From Bacteroides sp. (GTDB taxonomy: Bacteria > Bacteroidota > Bacteroidia > Bacteroidales > Bacteroidaceae): 64,000 bases of DNA. The stretch spans positions 1-64,000 of the forward strand of contig JAFURM010000032.1 of NCBI GenBank assembly GCA_017471925.1. Direction: 5' to 3'. Below are positions 17,203 to 24,846 of this stretch, piece by piece. Position 1 is the first letter of the stretch; the number at the start of each line of letters is the position of its first letter. The position numbers were made by a program, and so were the translations under genes. A model generated the notes under the pieces. It made no database searches. It had not been told where the DNA came from and saw nothing but the letters and a program-made list of their open reading frames with translations.

Positions 17203-17808
17203 ATGAAGATGATGGAAGATACCTACAAGACAATAACGGCCTTGTCCGAAGGCATTTATACCGAGAAGCGGAGCAAGTTCATCGCCATTGCCCTGCCAGT
17301 GCGCACGGTGGAGGAGGTGAAGGCTCACCTGGAGACTTATCAGAAGAAGTACTATGACGCTCGCCACGTGTGCTATGCCTACATGCTGGGCCATGAGCGT
17401 AAGGACTTCAGGGCCAACGACAACGGCGAGCCTTCGGGAACGGCCGGAAAGCCCATCCTTGGACAGATCAATTCCAATGAACTGACCGACATACTGATTG
17501 TCGTGGTGCGCTACTTTGGCGGCATCAAGCTGGGCACCAGCGGACTCATCGTGGCCTATAAGGCTGCAGCGGCCGAAGCCATTGCCGCAGCCACCATCGT
17601 GGAGAAGACGGTGGACGACTCGGTGACCTTCTACTTCGAATACCCCTTCATGAACGACGTGATGCGCATTGTCAAGGAGGAGGAATCCGAAATATTGGAG
17701 CAGGGCTATGACATGGACTGCCGCATGACCCTACGCATCCGCCGGAGCATGATGCCTCGCCTGAGGAGCCGTCTGGAGAAGGTGGAGACCCTGAGATTTG
17801 ACGAATAA
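17203..17808 (+). CDS. YigZ/IMPACT family protein
   Basis: A 201-residue cytoplasmic protein of the UPF0029/YigZ family. The N-terminal IMPACT domain shows RSKFIAIALPVRTVEEVKAH, ARHVCYAYMLG, GEPSGTAGKPILGQI and VVRYFGGIKLGTSGLIVAYK; a short C-terminal DUF1949 ferredoxin-like domain follows from about residue 140. Homologues associate with ribosomes or translation regulation, but the bacterial role is not settled. ATG at 17203 is chosen; the open frame extends upstream inside the previous gene. The HpaII-family gene follows 25 nt downstream. Confidence 0.9.
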   Translation: MKMMEDTYKTITALSEGIYTEKRSKFIAIALPVRTVEEVKAHLETYQKKYYDARHVCYAYMLGHERKDFRANDNGEPSGTAGKPILGQINSNELTDILIVVVRYFGGIKLGTSGLIVAYKAAAAEAIAAATIVEKTVDDSVTFYFEYPFMNDVMRIVKEEESEILEQGYDMDCRMTLRIRRSMMPRLRSRLEKVETLRFDE

Positions 17809-17833
17809 TATCCATAACCTATAGATACAGAAC

Positions 17834-18964
17834 ATGTTTCAAGCAAGCAAACGGGAGTTGGGCGAACTCTATACCTTTTTTCGCCTGCTGGCCGACGGGC
17901 AAGTGACCATGGGAACACCCCGGGCCGAGAAGAACGAGGCACGCACGTTGCCGATAGCCATGATTCAGCGGATGGAGCACGACGGAGCACGCCGCTACTA
18001 TATTGAGAATGAAGTACGCATCGTTTCCGGTGAGCTGGACAAGAACGGCACCTTTTTTCCCAAGGCGGGAGAGGGGAGACGCTTCCCGCGCGAGGACTTT
18101 GCCGATGCCGCTCTGTTCATCCTGAACCTGCTTCGGGAGACGCCGGGCGAGGAGGTAGAGGTGCCCGAGGGGCTGGAGGCTTTCCTCGATGCCGTGAACA
18201 TCTACGACTTAGAGGCCAAGACCGAGGACCGTACCGACCTCTCCGTCGCCTTTTTCCATGCTGATGCTCCGCTGACGGGCTTCTGCATCAGGTGCCGCCT
18301 CAGTCCCATGAACCCCTTGCTGGACGGCGGACGCACGGCCAACCTGAAGCTGGAGCAGACGGGCGTGAAGTTCGCTTCGCCCACGGTGAACAAGGTGAAT
18401 GCCCTTCCCGAGTCGCCTACCGAGGTGATGGAGCGCATGCTGATGATAGAGCGTTTGGGCGGCGTGCTGAAGTATGCCGATGTGGCCGACCGCGTCTTCC
18501 GTTGCAACCTGCTGATGATAGACCTGCACTTTCCCCGCATGTTGGCCGAGATGGTGCGCCTGATGCACTTGGACGGCATCACCCGCACACCCGAACTCGT
18601 GGAGCGCATCAAGGAGAAGAATCCCCTGAAAATCAAGGATGAACTTATCAACAAGCACGGCTTCTACGAACACAAGATGAAGCAGTTCCTGCTGGCACTC
18701 GCCTTGGGCATGCGTCCAGCCAAGATATACAACGGCACTGACTCGGCCATTCAGGGCATGTTGCTGGTGACGGGAAGCGGCGACCTGCTCTGCTATCACG
18801 TCATGGATCGTCAGACGTTTGCCGACTTCCTCTATCAGAACTCCCGCTTCGAAAAGGGCGTGCTGGAGAAGGACAAGTATGGCTTCTTGGAGCGCGAGAA
18901 CGGCATCTACTACTTCAAGCTGAATGTAAAGATTGGGCTGGTGAAACGTTCCGTTAAAGGATAA
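17834..18964 (+). CDS. HpaII-family restriction endonuclease homologue, solitary
   Basis: A 376-residue cytoplasmic protein that I place in the HpaII restriction-endonuclease family (R.HpaII cuts CCGG). The supporting pattern is the central segment ADAPLTGFCIRCRLSPMNPL (about 137-156), TANLKLEQTG, KIKDELINKHGFYEHKMKQF, and the C-terminal LENGIYYFKLNVKIG-like end. In family members I remember the active-site strand reads GFSIKS; here it is GFCIRC, so the usual catalytic Lys is Arg. No DNA methyltransferase lies nearby; the neighbours are YigZ and a zinc-ribbon lipoprotein. It may be a nuclease-dead or regulatory derivative. The family call is moderately firm, the inactivity claim tentative. 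Confidence 0.68.
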   Translation: MFQASKRELGELYTFFRLLADGQVTMGTPRAEKNEARTLPIAMIQRMEHDGARRYYIENEVRIVSGELDKNGTFFPKAGEGRRFPREDFADAALFILNLLRETPGEEVEVPEGLEAFLDAVNIYDLEAKTEDRTDLSVAFFHADAPLTGFCIRCRLSPMNPLLDGGRTANLKLEQTGVKFASPTVNKVNALPESPTEVMERMLMIERLGGVLKYADVADRVFRCNLLMIDLHFPRMLAEMVRLMHLDGITRTPELVERIKEKNPLKIKDELINKHGFYEHKMKQFLLALALGMRPAKIYNGTDSAIQGMLLVTGSGDLLCYHVMDRQTFADFLYQNSRFEKGVLEKDKYGFLERENGIYYFKLNVKIGLVKRSVKG

Positions 18965-19001
18965 ACAGGTTAGGCTGAATTGCTGTAAGTATCAGGTACT
19001 A

Positions 19002-19658
19002 TCAATGAGTCTTAAGCCCCCTTCCATAGCACCAACGGCAACGTCCTGTATTGCCACAAGAAGAACAATATCTCAAACCGCCATAGTTCACACCACCGGT
19101 AACTTTACAGACAGGACAAGCTGTTGTGCCATGACAAGCACCACATATAGACTGCTTAGGCTTTCTGTCGGCCATATCATCCTGTTGTGATGGGGACATC
19201 AGAGAGATACCATATCCTCTGCAAAATGTACATTGACTGCCGCCATAAGTATTCTGACCGGAGCCATTACAATAAACACATCGGTATATTGGTTTATCGC
19301 TGTTACATCTGCTGTCGTTAGACACTCCGCGCCCATTACACATACTACATGTACTTTCAAAAGGAAAGGTGTTGGTGCGGAACTTTCCTGTTCCCATACA
19401 TATGATACAATATTCTCCATCGTTTATTGGCTCTTCATCTTCATAGTCTGCCTGTTCTGGCATCAGGCTGTTTAGCATATCTTTTGATATTGTACCACTC
19501 CCATGACAATATTTGCATTGTACACTAACATCTTCAAAAGTAAATTCTCCTTTACCATTGCACCCTACACACTTTACACTGCTGTCGAAACAACTGCATA
19601 ACATGACTGCAAATACTGTTGCAAATAGCATCACGTATTTTCTTAATGATTTTTTCAT
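19002..19658 (-). CDS. Lipoprotein with DnaJ-like CxxCxGxG zinc ribbons
   Basis: A 218-residue protein with a lipoprotein signal peptide (LFATVFAVMLCSC) followed by about eight CxxC knuckles, many of the form CxxCxGxG: CVGCNGKGEF, CKYCHGSGTI, CIICMGTGKF, CSMCNGRGVS, CVYCNGSGQN, CTFCRGYGIS, CGACHGTTAC and CRWCYGRGL. This is the DnaJ/Hsp40 zinc-finger style, here exported and lipid-anchored rather than attached to a J domain. The gene is AT-rich relative to its neighbours and lies next to a transposase remnant, suggesting transfer. A role in binding unfolded clients or metal outside the cytoplasm is inference. Confidence 0.75.
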   Translation of the reverse strand: MKKSLRKYVMLFATVFAVMLCSCFDSSVKCVGCNGKGEFTFEDVSVQCKYCHGSGTISKDMLNSLMPEQADYEDEEPINDGEYCIICMGTGKFRTNTFPFESTCSMCNGRGVSNDSRCNSDKPIYRCVYCNGSGQNTYGGSQCTFCRGYGISLMSPSQQDDMADRKPKQSICGACHGTTACPVCKVTGGVNYGGLRYCSSCGNTGRCRWCYGRGLKTH

Positions 19659-19765
19659 ACTCCTAAGAAACTGTTTATGAAATGATTAAATTATTGTAGT
19701 TACTTGTTGATCAGTCGGTTAATTGGAACGATTTTCGTGACTTTAAGGTCGTAAACAAAAGAGTT

Positions 19766-20150
19766 ATGAGTAATTATCTAACCATACTAACTGAAAAACA
19801 GTGGCAAGTTATTAAAAATATTGTAGACCCACAAGAAAGAAATAGAAAAAGTTCATTCATAGAAATTGTAAATGGTATATTCTATGTCAACAAGAGCGGA
19901 TGTCAGTGGCGAATGCTCCCCTCATGCTTTGCTCCTTGGCAAACGGTCTATTACTATTTCCGAAAATGGAGGCTTGAAGGCGTTTGGGAAGAATGGTTGA
20001 ATGTGCTGCTATGCCAAGACAAGGAAGTATGTGGGCAGAGAAGAAAGCCTAAATTTAGGCATTATAGATTTCCGAAATGTCAAGACTGCCCATCATGTTG
20101 ATACGGATAGAGGTATAGATGGAAACAAGAAAGCCTACAGGAACTTTTAA
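19766..20150 (+). pseudogene. IS5-type transposase remnant, frameshifted and truncated
   Basis: The N-terminal DUF4096-type domain of IS5/IS427 transposases is clear: LTEKQWQVIKNIVDP, GIFYVNKSGCQWRMLPSCFA and YYYFRKWRLEGVWEEWL. Near 20022 the frame shifts by +1; in the new frame the text continues as REESLNLGIIDFRNVKTAHH and GIDGNKKAYRNF, the expected start of the catalytic part (the first DDE Asp is in GIID), then stops at 20150. The remaining catalytic domain is missing. AT-rich flanks at 19659-19765 probably hold one end of the element; I could not define terminal repeats. Non-functional. Confidence 0.8.
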
Positions 20151-20170
20151 AGAGAAGCAGCGGAAGTTTT

Positions 20171-20213
20171 AAAGAAAAGGCCCGGAGGTTTTAAACTTCC
20201 GGGCCTTTTCTTT
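20171..20213 (-). terminator. Strong hairpin terminator (probably bidirectional) of the pot operon
   Basis: A 20-bp stem pairs 20171-20190 (AAAGAAAAGGCCCGGAGGTT) with 20194-20213, with one G-U pair and a 3-nt loop. The arms begin with A-rich and end with T-rich sequence, so each strand has a U-tract (CCTTTTCTTT). It lies 48 nt beyond the stop of the minus-strand substrate-binding gene. An adjacent 20131-20170 segment partly duplicates the arm sequence. Confidence 0.82.
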
Positions 20214-20260
20214 AAAAGGAATTTGGTTTATCCTGAGTACCTGTTTGGGCGGGGGCAGAA

Positions 20261-21613
20261 TCATTTCTGTTGTTTCTTGTGGAGGGCCTTTCGGCGTCTG
20301 CGTCTGCGGTGGCGCATCCTCATGCGATACATGCGCACCTTGCCATAGATGAGCCACACCGTGAGCAGGCCGAAGACGGAGAAGATAATCAGTACGATGC
20401 CCGTGTTCAGATTGTCGCCCTTGACGCGGCTCCACATTTCCAGTACCAGTTCGGTGCGGTCGCCGAAGTCGCGAATCATGGCACAACGCTCCACGACCTT
20501 CCGGTCGGGATATTGTACGGGGTCTATCTGCAGGCTGTCTGCACCCACGCCTTCGCCGAAGAAGTAGCTGAGGTCGGAGCGCACATCAAGTGTCGTGTCT
20601 ATCTTGGCTTCCATCACTTCGGGCGTGGCCACCGAACTGACGTAGCCGATGGCGTCCATGTTGCGCAGGGCAATGTCGGGCTGGCACAGGTAGTTGATGA
20701 AATAGCTGGCGGCCTTTACGTTGCGGGCATACTTGGGGATGACCCATCCGTCATACCAGATGTTGCTGCCTTCGCGGGGCACGAGATAGTCCAGCGACAC
20801 TCCCACGGCATCGGCTTCCTCTATGGCCCATACGGCATCGCCGCTCCAGGTGAAGTTGAGCCATGTCTTGCCCTTGGTCATCATCTCCTTGCCGAAGTCG
20901 GCTTCCCATCCGGCAATGTTGGGCTTCAGCTCCTTCAGGTATTTCTCGGCCAGGGCGATGTCCTGGGGCGAATTGGCGTTCATCAGCTGCTCCACGGTGA
21001 CGGTGCTGTCGGCCAGCTGCTGCCTGTTGGCATAGATGATGGCTGTGCCATAGGCGTCGCGGTAGCTGTCCTTCATGAGAATCTTGGCCTTGTGGCCGGG
21101 GTCCCACAGGCATTGCCAGCTCTCCACCTCTTCCTCGGTGAGGAACTCGGTGTTGTAGAGTATGCCGGCCGTTCCCCACATGTAGGGCACGGCATAGTCG
21201 GAGGTGAGGTGTCCGGGCTGGCTGGTCTTGTTCAGCTCCTTCACGATGTAGGGCGACACGTTGGGGATGTAGTCGGGCGTCTGGCCGAAGTTGCGGTCGA
21301 TGGGTTGCAGCAGCCCCTTCTTCAGCATGCGCTCGATGATGTATTCTGACGGGCACACCACGTCGAAGTCCTCGTGTCCGCGCTCAATCTTGGTGAGCAT
21401 GATTTCGTTGATGTCGAACACCTGGTAGATGACCTTGAGTTCTTCGCCCGTCTGTTCCTTGTACCATTCGGGAAATTCGGCCAGCACCTCTTCGTCGATG
21501 TAGTCGGCCCAGTTGTATATCTTCAGCACTTGGCTGCGCTCTTCCTGCGAGGGGTTGCAGGCGGCCAGCAGGCACAGGGCCAGCAGCCCCAGCATCTTCT
21601 TCAATGTCTTCAT
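20261..21613 (-). CDS. potD: Polyamine ABC transporter substrate-binding lipoprotein with C-terminal anchor
   Basis: A 450-residue periplasmic binding protein for spermidine/putrescine-type substrates. The lipoprotein signal MKTLKKMLGLLALCLLAAC is followed by the family signature KIYNWADYIDEEVLAEF, then DINEIMLTKIERGHEDFDVV, VPYMWGTAGILYN and AASYFINYLCQPD. Unlike the usual ~350-residue PotD it continues past the fold into a transmembrane helix (TGIVLIIFSVFGLLTVWLIY, about 400-420) and a very basic tail (RHRRRRRRK). It should therefore be doubly tethered, with the tail in the cytoplasm. The start overlaps the potC stop by 4 nt. Last gene of potA-B-C-D. Confidence 0.9.
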   Translation of the reverse strand: MKTLKKMLGLLALCLLAACNPSQEERSQVLKIYNWADYIDEEVLAEFPEWYKEQTGEELKVIYQVFDINEIMLTKIERGHEDFDVVCPSEYIIERMLKKGLLQPIDRNFGQTPDYIPNVSPYIVKELNKTSQPGHLTSDYAVPYMWGTAGILYNTEFLTEEEVESWQCLWDPGHKAKILMKDSYRDAYGTAIIYANRQQLADSTVTVEQLMNANSPQDIALAEKYLKELKPNIAGWEADFGKEMMTKGKTWLNFTWSGDAVWAIEEADAVGVSLDYLVPREGSNIWYDGWVIPKYARNVKAASYFINYLCQPDIALRNMDAIGYVSSVATPEVMEAKIDTTLDVRSDLSYFFGEGVGADSLQIDPVQYPDRKVVERCAMIRDFGDRTELVLEMWSRVKGDNLNTGIVLIIFSVFGLLTVWLIYGKVRMYRMRMRHRRRRRRKALHKKQQK

Positions 21614-22401
21614 TCCTTTTTCTGTTTTTCGGCCCGTTTATTGATAACTATCAGCAGCACCAGCACCGTGACGAAGATGATGGTGGAGAGGGGACGCAGT
21701 TCGGGGGTGAGGCCACCCTTGCGTGCATCGGCATAGATGTAGGTGGAGAGCGTCTCCAGACCTTCGTTGCCGATGGTGAAGATGGTCACGGCAAAGTCGT
21801 CGATGGAGAGCGTGAAGGCCAGGATGAATCCGCTGATCATGCCCGGCAGAATCTCGGGCAGGATGACCTTGGTCAGTGCCTGGAAGGGCGTGGCCCCCAG
21901 GTCGAGGGCGGCTTCATAGACATTCTGGTTCATCTTCTTCAGGCGGGGCATGACGCTCAGCACCACGTAGGGGGTGCAGAAGGCGATGTGGGCCAGTACC
22001 ACCGTGGTGAAGCCCTGGGAGACTCCGAAGCTGACGAACAGCAGGAAGAGCGACACACCGGTGATGATGTCGGCATTCACCATGGGGATGGCATTGGCAA
22101 AGTTCATGGCCCGCCTTGCCCCTGAGCGCAGGTTGAAGATGCCGATGGCGGCAATACTGCCCAGCAGGGTAGATACGGTGGCGGCAATGAGCGCAATGGC
22201 AAAGGTGTTGCCGATGGCACTGAGCAGCGAGTGGTGCATGCCACCGGTGAACAGCGAACTGTAGAGCTTGGTGGAGAATCCCGTCCAGTTGCCCAGCACC
22301 TTGGCCTCGGTGAACGAGAAAATCATGATAATCAGGATGGGGGAGTAGAGCAGGGCCAGCAGGAACCACAGGTAGCCCTTGGCAATCATTTTCTTCATCA
22401 T
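21610..22401 (-). CDS. potC: Polyamine ABC transporter permease (PotC)
   Basis: A 263-residue inner-membrane permease with about six helices (first at about residues 8-28, YLWFLLALLYSPILIIMIFS). The coupling motif for the ATPase is EAALDLGATPFQALTKVILP (about 160-180), followed by LSIDDFAVTIFT, a PotC/PotI-type motif. It pairs with the PotB permease to form the channel. ATG at 22401 overlaps the potB stop by 4 nt; the frame further upstream is potB in another phase. Both ends overlap neighbours, indicating tight coupling. Confidence 0.93.
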   Translation of the reverse strand: MMKKMIAKGYLWFLLALLYSPILIIMIFSFTEAKVLGNWTGFSTKLYSSLFTGGMHHSLLSAIGNTFAIALIAATVSTLLGSIAAIGIFNLRSGARRAMNFANAIPMVNADIITGVSLFLLFVSFGVSQGFTTVVLAHIAFCTPYVVLSVMPRLKKMNQNVYEAALDLGATPFQALTKVILPEILPGMISGFILAFTLSIDDFAVTIFTIGNEGLETLSTYIYADARKGGLTPELRPLSTIIFVTVLVLLIVINKRAEKQKKE

Positions 22402-23198
22402 ACGACACCTCCGCTTTCGTTTTGGGCACTGTCTTCCTCGTTGGTGAAGAGGATGGTGACGCCTATCAGCAGCAGCATGATGAGCGACAGGGCAGCGCCA
22501 TAGTTCCACATACCATTATATATATTCTCCTGTACGGTGGTACCGAAGAGTTTGATGTTGTTCATCGTGAGCAGCTCGGCGATGGCAAAGGTGGACACCG
22601 TGGGCATGAACACCATGACGATGCCGCTTGTGATGCCGGGCATGGAGAGCGGCAGGATGACTTTGCGGAACACTTCCATCGGTGTGGCCCCCAGGTCTTG
22701 TGCGGCCTCTATGAGGCTGGGGTCCATCTTTTGCAGGGTGTTGTAGATGGGGTAGATCATGAAGGGCAGGAAGTTGTAGACCATGCCGAAGACCAGCGCC
22801 CCCTCGCCAAGCGGCATGTTCAGGAAGTCGAACAGGGCCACCGTGGCCAGCGTGCGTATCAGGATGTTCACCCACATGGGCAGGATGAAGAGCACCACCA
22901 TGGTCTTGGAGGTGTTGAACTGCTTCTGGCTCAGGATGTAGGCGGCCGGATAGCCCAGGAACAGGCAGGCCAGCGTGGTGATGACCGCTATGCCGATGGA
23001 GTAGATGAAGGTGTTCACGGCCTCGGGGTGTATCATGAACTTGCGGAAGTTGGCAAAGGTGAAGGCTCCGGACTCGTCAGTGAAGGCATAGACCACAATG
23101 AGCAGCAGGGGAACAATCACGAAGATGAGCAGGAACAGGGCATAGGGGATGCTCCAGTTTCTGCGGCGCATAAAGAAATGGGAGAACTTGCTAATCAT
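22398..23198 (-). CDS. potB: Polyamine ABC transporter permease (PotB)
   Basis: A 266-residue permease with six predicted membrane helices; the first is SIPYALFLLIFVIVPLLLIV (about 16-35). The EAA loop is EAAQDLGATPMEVFRKVILP (about 167-186) and a second landmark is LPMWVNILIRTLA. It forms the inner-membrane heterodimer with PotC. It starts 19 nt after the potA stop and overlaps potC by 4 nt. Confidence 0.93.
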   Translation of the reverse strand: MISKFSHFFMRRRNWSIPYALFLLIFVIVPLLLIVVYAFTDESGAFTFANFRKFMIHPEAVNTFIYSIGIAVITTLACLFLGYPAAYILSQKQFNTSKTMVVLFILPMWVNILIRTLATVALFDFLNMPLGEGALVFGMVYNFLPFMIYPIYNTLQKMDPSLIEAAQDLGATPMEVFRKVILPLSMPGITSGIVMVFMPTVSTFAIAELLTMNNIKLFGTTVQENIYNGMWNYGAALSLIMLLLIGVTILFTNEEDSAQNESGGVV

Positions 23199-23217
23199 AG
23201 TCTTAGGCTTTATGCGG

Positions 23218-24612
23218 TCACTTGTCCACCAGTTGGTTGATTACCCGTATGGCATCGGGGGCGATGGTAATGCCCACGCGGTCGCCGTCGTCCCACACGT
23301 CGTTGGTGTTCACGAAGATGTTCTCGTCCCAGTCGGTCAGTACTGTCAGGTGATAGTGGTTGCCTTTATAGAGGATGAACTTCACCTCGCCGGTCAGCTT
23401 GCCGTCTTCTTCATTGTCTTCCAGGACCACATTGTCGAAGTCCACCTCCACGGTGACGGGCGTGTCGGGCGCCAGTCCTTTCGTGTCGCTGCATTCAAAG
23501 CTGCATCCCAGGAACTCCACATGGTTCTCGTCCGTCACCTTTCCTTCGAAGGTGTTGCACGTGCGCTCCTTCTTCATGACATGGATGTCGAAGGGCTTCA
23601 CTAACAGACCCACCTCGTGGCCCACCTCGAAGCAGTGATAGTCCTGCACCATCAGTTCATAGCCCTCCTTGGTCTGCACCAGCATCTCATAGTGTACGCC
23701 CTTGAAGATGGAGCTGGTCACCGTGCCCGTCAGCTGAGCGGCCTCCGAGGGGTCGAAGATGTAGATGTCTTCGGGACGCACCACGACATCCACCTTGGCG
23801 TTCTCGCCGAATCCCTTGTCCACGCATTCAAACTCATGTCCGGCAAAGGAGACCAGTTTGTCCTTGATCATCCATCCGTTGAGGATGTTGCTCTCGCCGA
23901 TGAAGTCGGCCACAAAGGAGTTGATGGGTTCGTTGTAGATGTCTATCGGTGTGCCTATCTGCTGAATCTTGCCTTCGCTCATCACGACGATGGTATCGCT
24001 CAGGGTGAGGGCCTCTTCCTGGTCGTGGGTCACGTAGACGAAGGTGATGCCCAGGTTCTTGTGCATCTCCTTCAGCTCCATCTGCATGTCTTTGCGCATC
24101 TTCAGGTCCAGTGCGGCAAGCGGTTCGTCCAGCAGGAGCACCTCGGGCTCGTTGACGATGGCCCGCGCTATGGCTACGCGCTGCTGCTGTCCTCCCGACA
24201 GGGAGTCCACATGACGGTCTTCATAGTCGGTCATGCCCACCATGCGCAGGGCCTGGGTCACCTTCTTCTCGATGGTGGCCGCCGGCATCTTCTTCAGCTT
24301 CAGGCCGAAGGCGATGTTGTTGAATACGTTGAGGTGGGGAAAGAGGGCATACTTCTGGAACACCGTGTTCACGGGGCGCAGGTGGGGTGGGGTTTGCGTA
24401 ATGTCCTTCCCGGATATGGTAATCACTCCCTCCGAGGCGGTTTGGAAGCCCGCAATCAGTCTCAGCAAGGTGGTCTTGCCGCAACCCGATGGTCCCAATA
24501 TTGTTACAAACTCGCCCTTGCGGACATACAAATTCACATCATCCAGCACTGTTTTCTCTCCGAAATGCTTTGAAACGTGCTCCACACTGATGATGCAGTC
24601 GGACTTTTGCAT
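23218..24612 (-). CDS. potA: Polyamine ABC transporter ATPase (PotA), with extended C-terminal region
   Basis: The ATPase that energises polyamine uptake; 464 residues against about 370-380 in typical PotA. Walker A is [16 protein letters not shown] (about 39-54), the signature is [15 protein letters not shown], and Walker B is [14 protein letters not shown]. After the nucleotide domain (about 240) there are two successive TOBE-like segments: [11 protein letters not shown] with [17 protein letters not shown] and [10 protein letters not shown], and later [19 protein letters not shown] with [10 protein letters not shown]. This looks like a tandem duplication of the regulatory domain and explains the extra length. 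First gene of the operon; a -7-like TAACTTTG (minus, 24683-24676) lies upstream without an obvious -33 box. Confidence 0.93.
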   Translation of the reverse strand: MQKSDCIISVEHVSKHFGEKTVLDDVNLYVRKGEFVTILGPSGCGKTTLLRLIAGFQTASEGVITISGKDITQTPPHLRPVNTVFQKYALFPHLNVFNNIAFGLKLKKMPAATIEKKVTQALRMVGMTDYEDRHVDSLSGGQQQRVAIARAIVNEPEVLLLDEPLAALDLKMRKDMQMELKEMHKNLGITFVYVTHDQEEALTLSDTIVVMSEGKIQQIGTPIDIYNEPINSFVADFIGESNILNGWMIKDKLVSFAGHEFECVDKGFGENAKVDVVVRPEDIYIFDPSEAAQLTGTVTSSIFKGVHYEMLVQTKEGYELMVQDYHCFEVGHEVGLLVKPFDIHVMKKERTCNTFEGKVTDENHVEFLGCSFECSDTKGLAPDTPVTVEVDFDNVVLEDNEEDGKLTGEVKFILYKGNHYHLTVLTDWDENIFVNTNDVWDDGDRVGITIAPDAIRVINQLVDK

Positions 24613-24846
24613 AAGCCTTTCTTTATCCTTTTAAAGAATGAAACAAAAAATTACCTATGTCATAATGAGACGGTGCAAAGTTAGATAATAAATTGAATTT
24701 TTCTCTTTTTTCTTTCATTATTTCATGGGCTGCCACTGCTCTTTTCCTAACAATGTATTGGAAAAGGATAAAACAATATAGTTCCGTCTCGCGAAAATGG
24801 CCTATTTTTGTCGCTCGAAGAATCTATTATAAATAAGGTAAATGCT

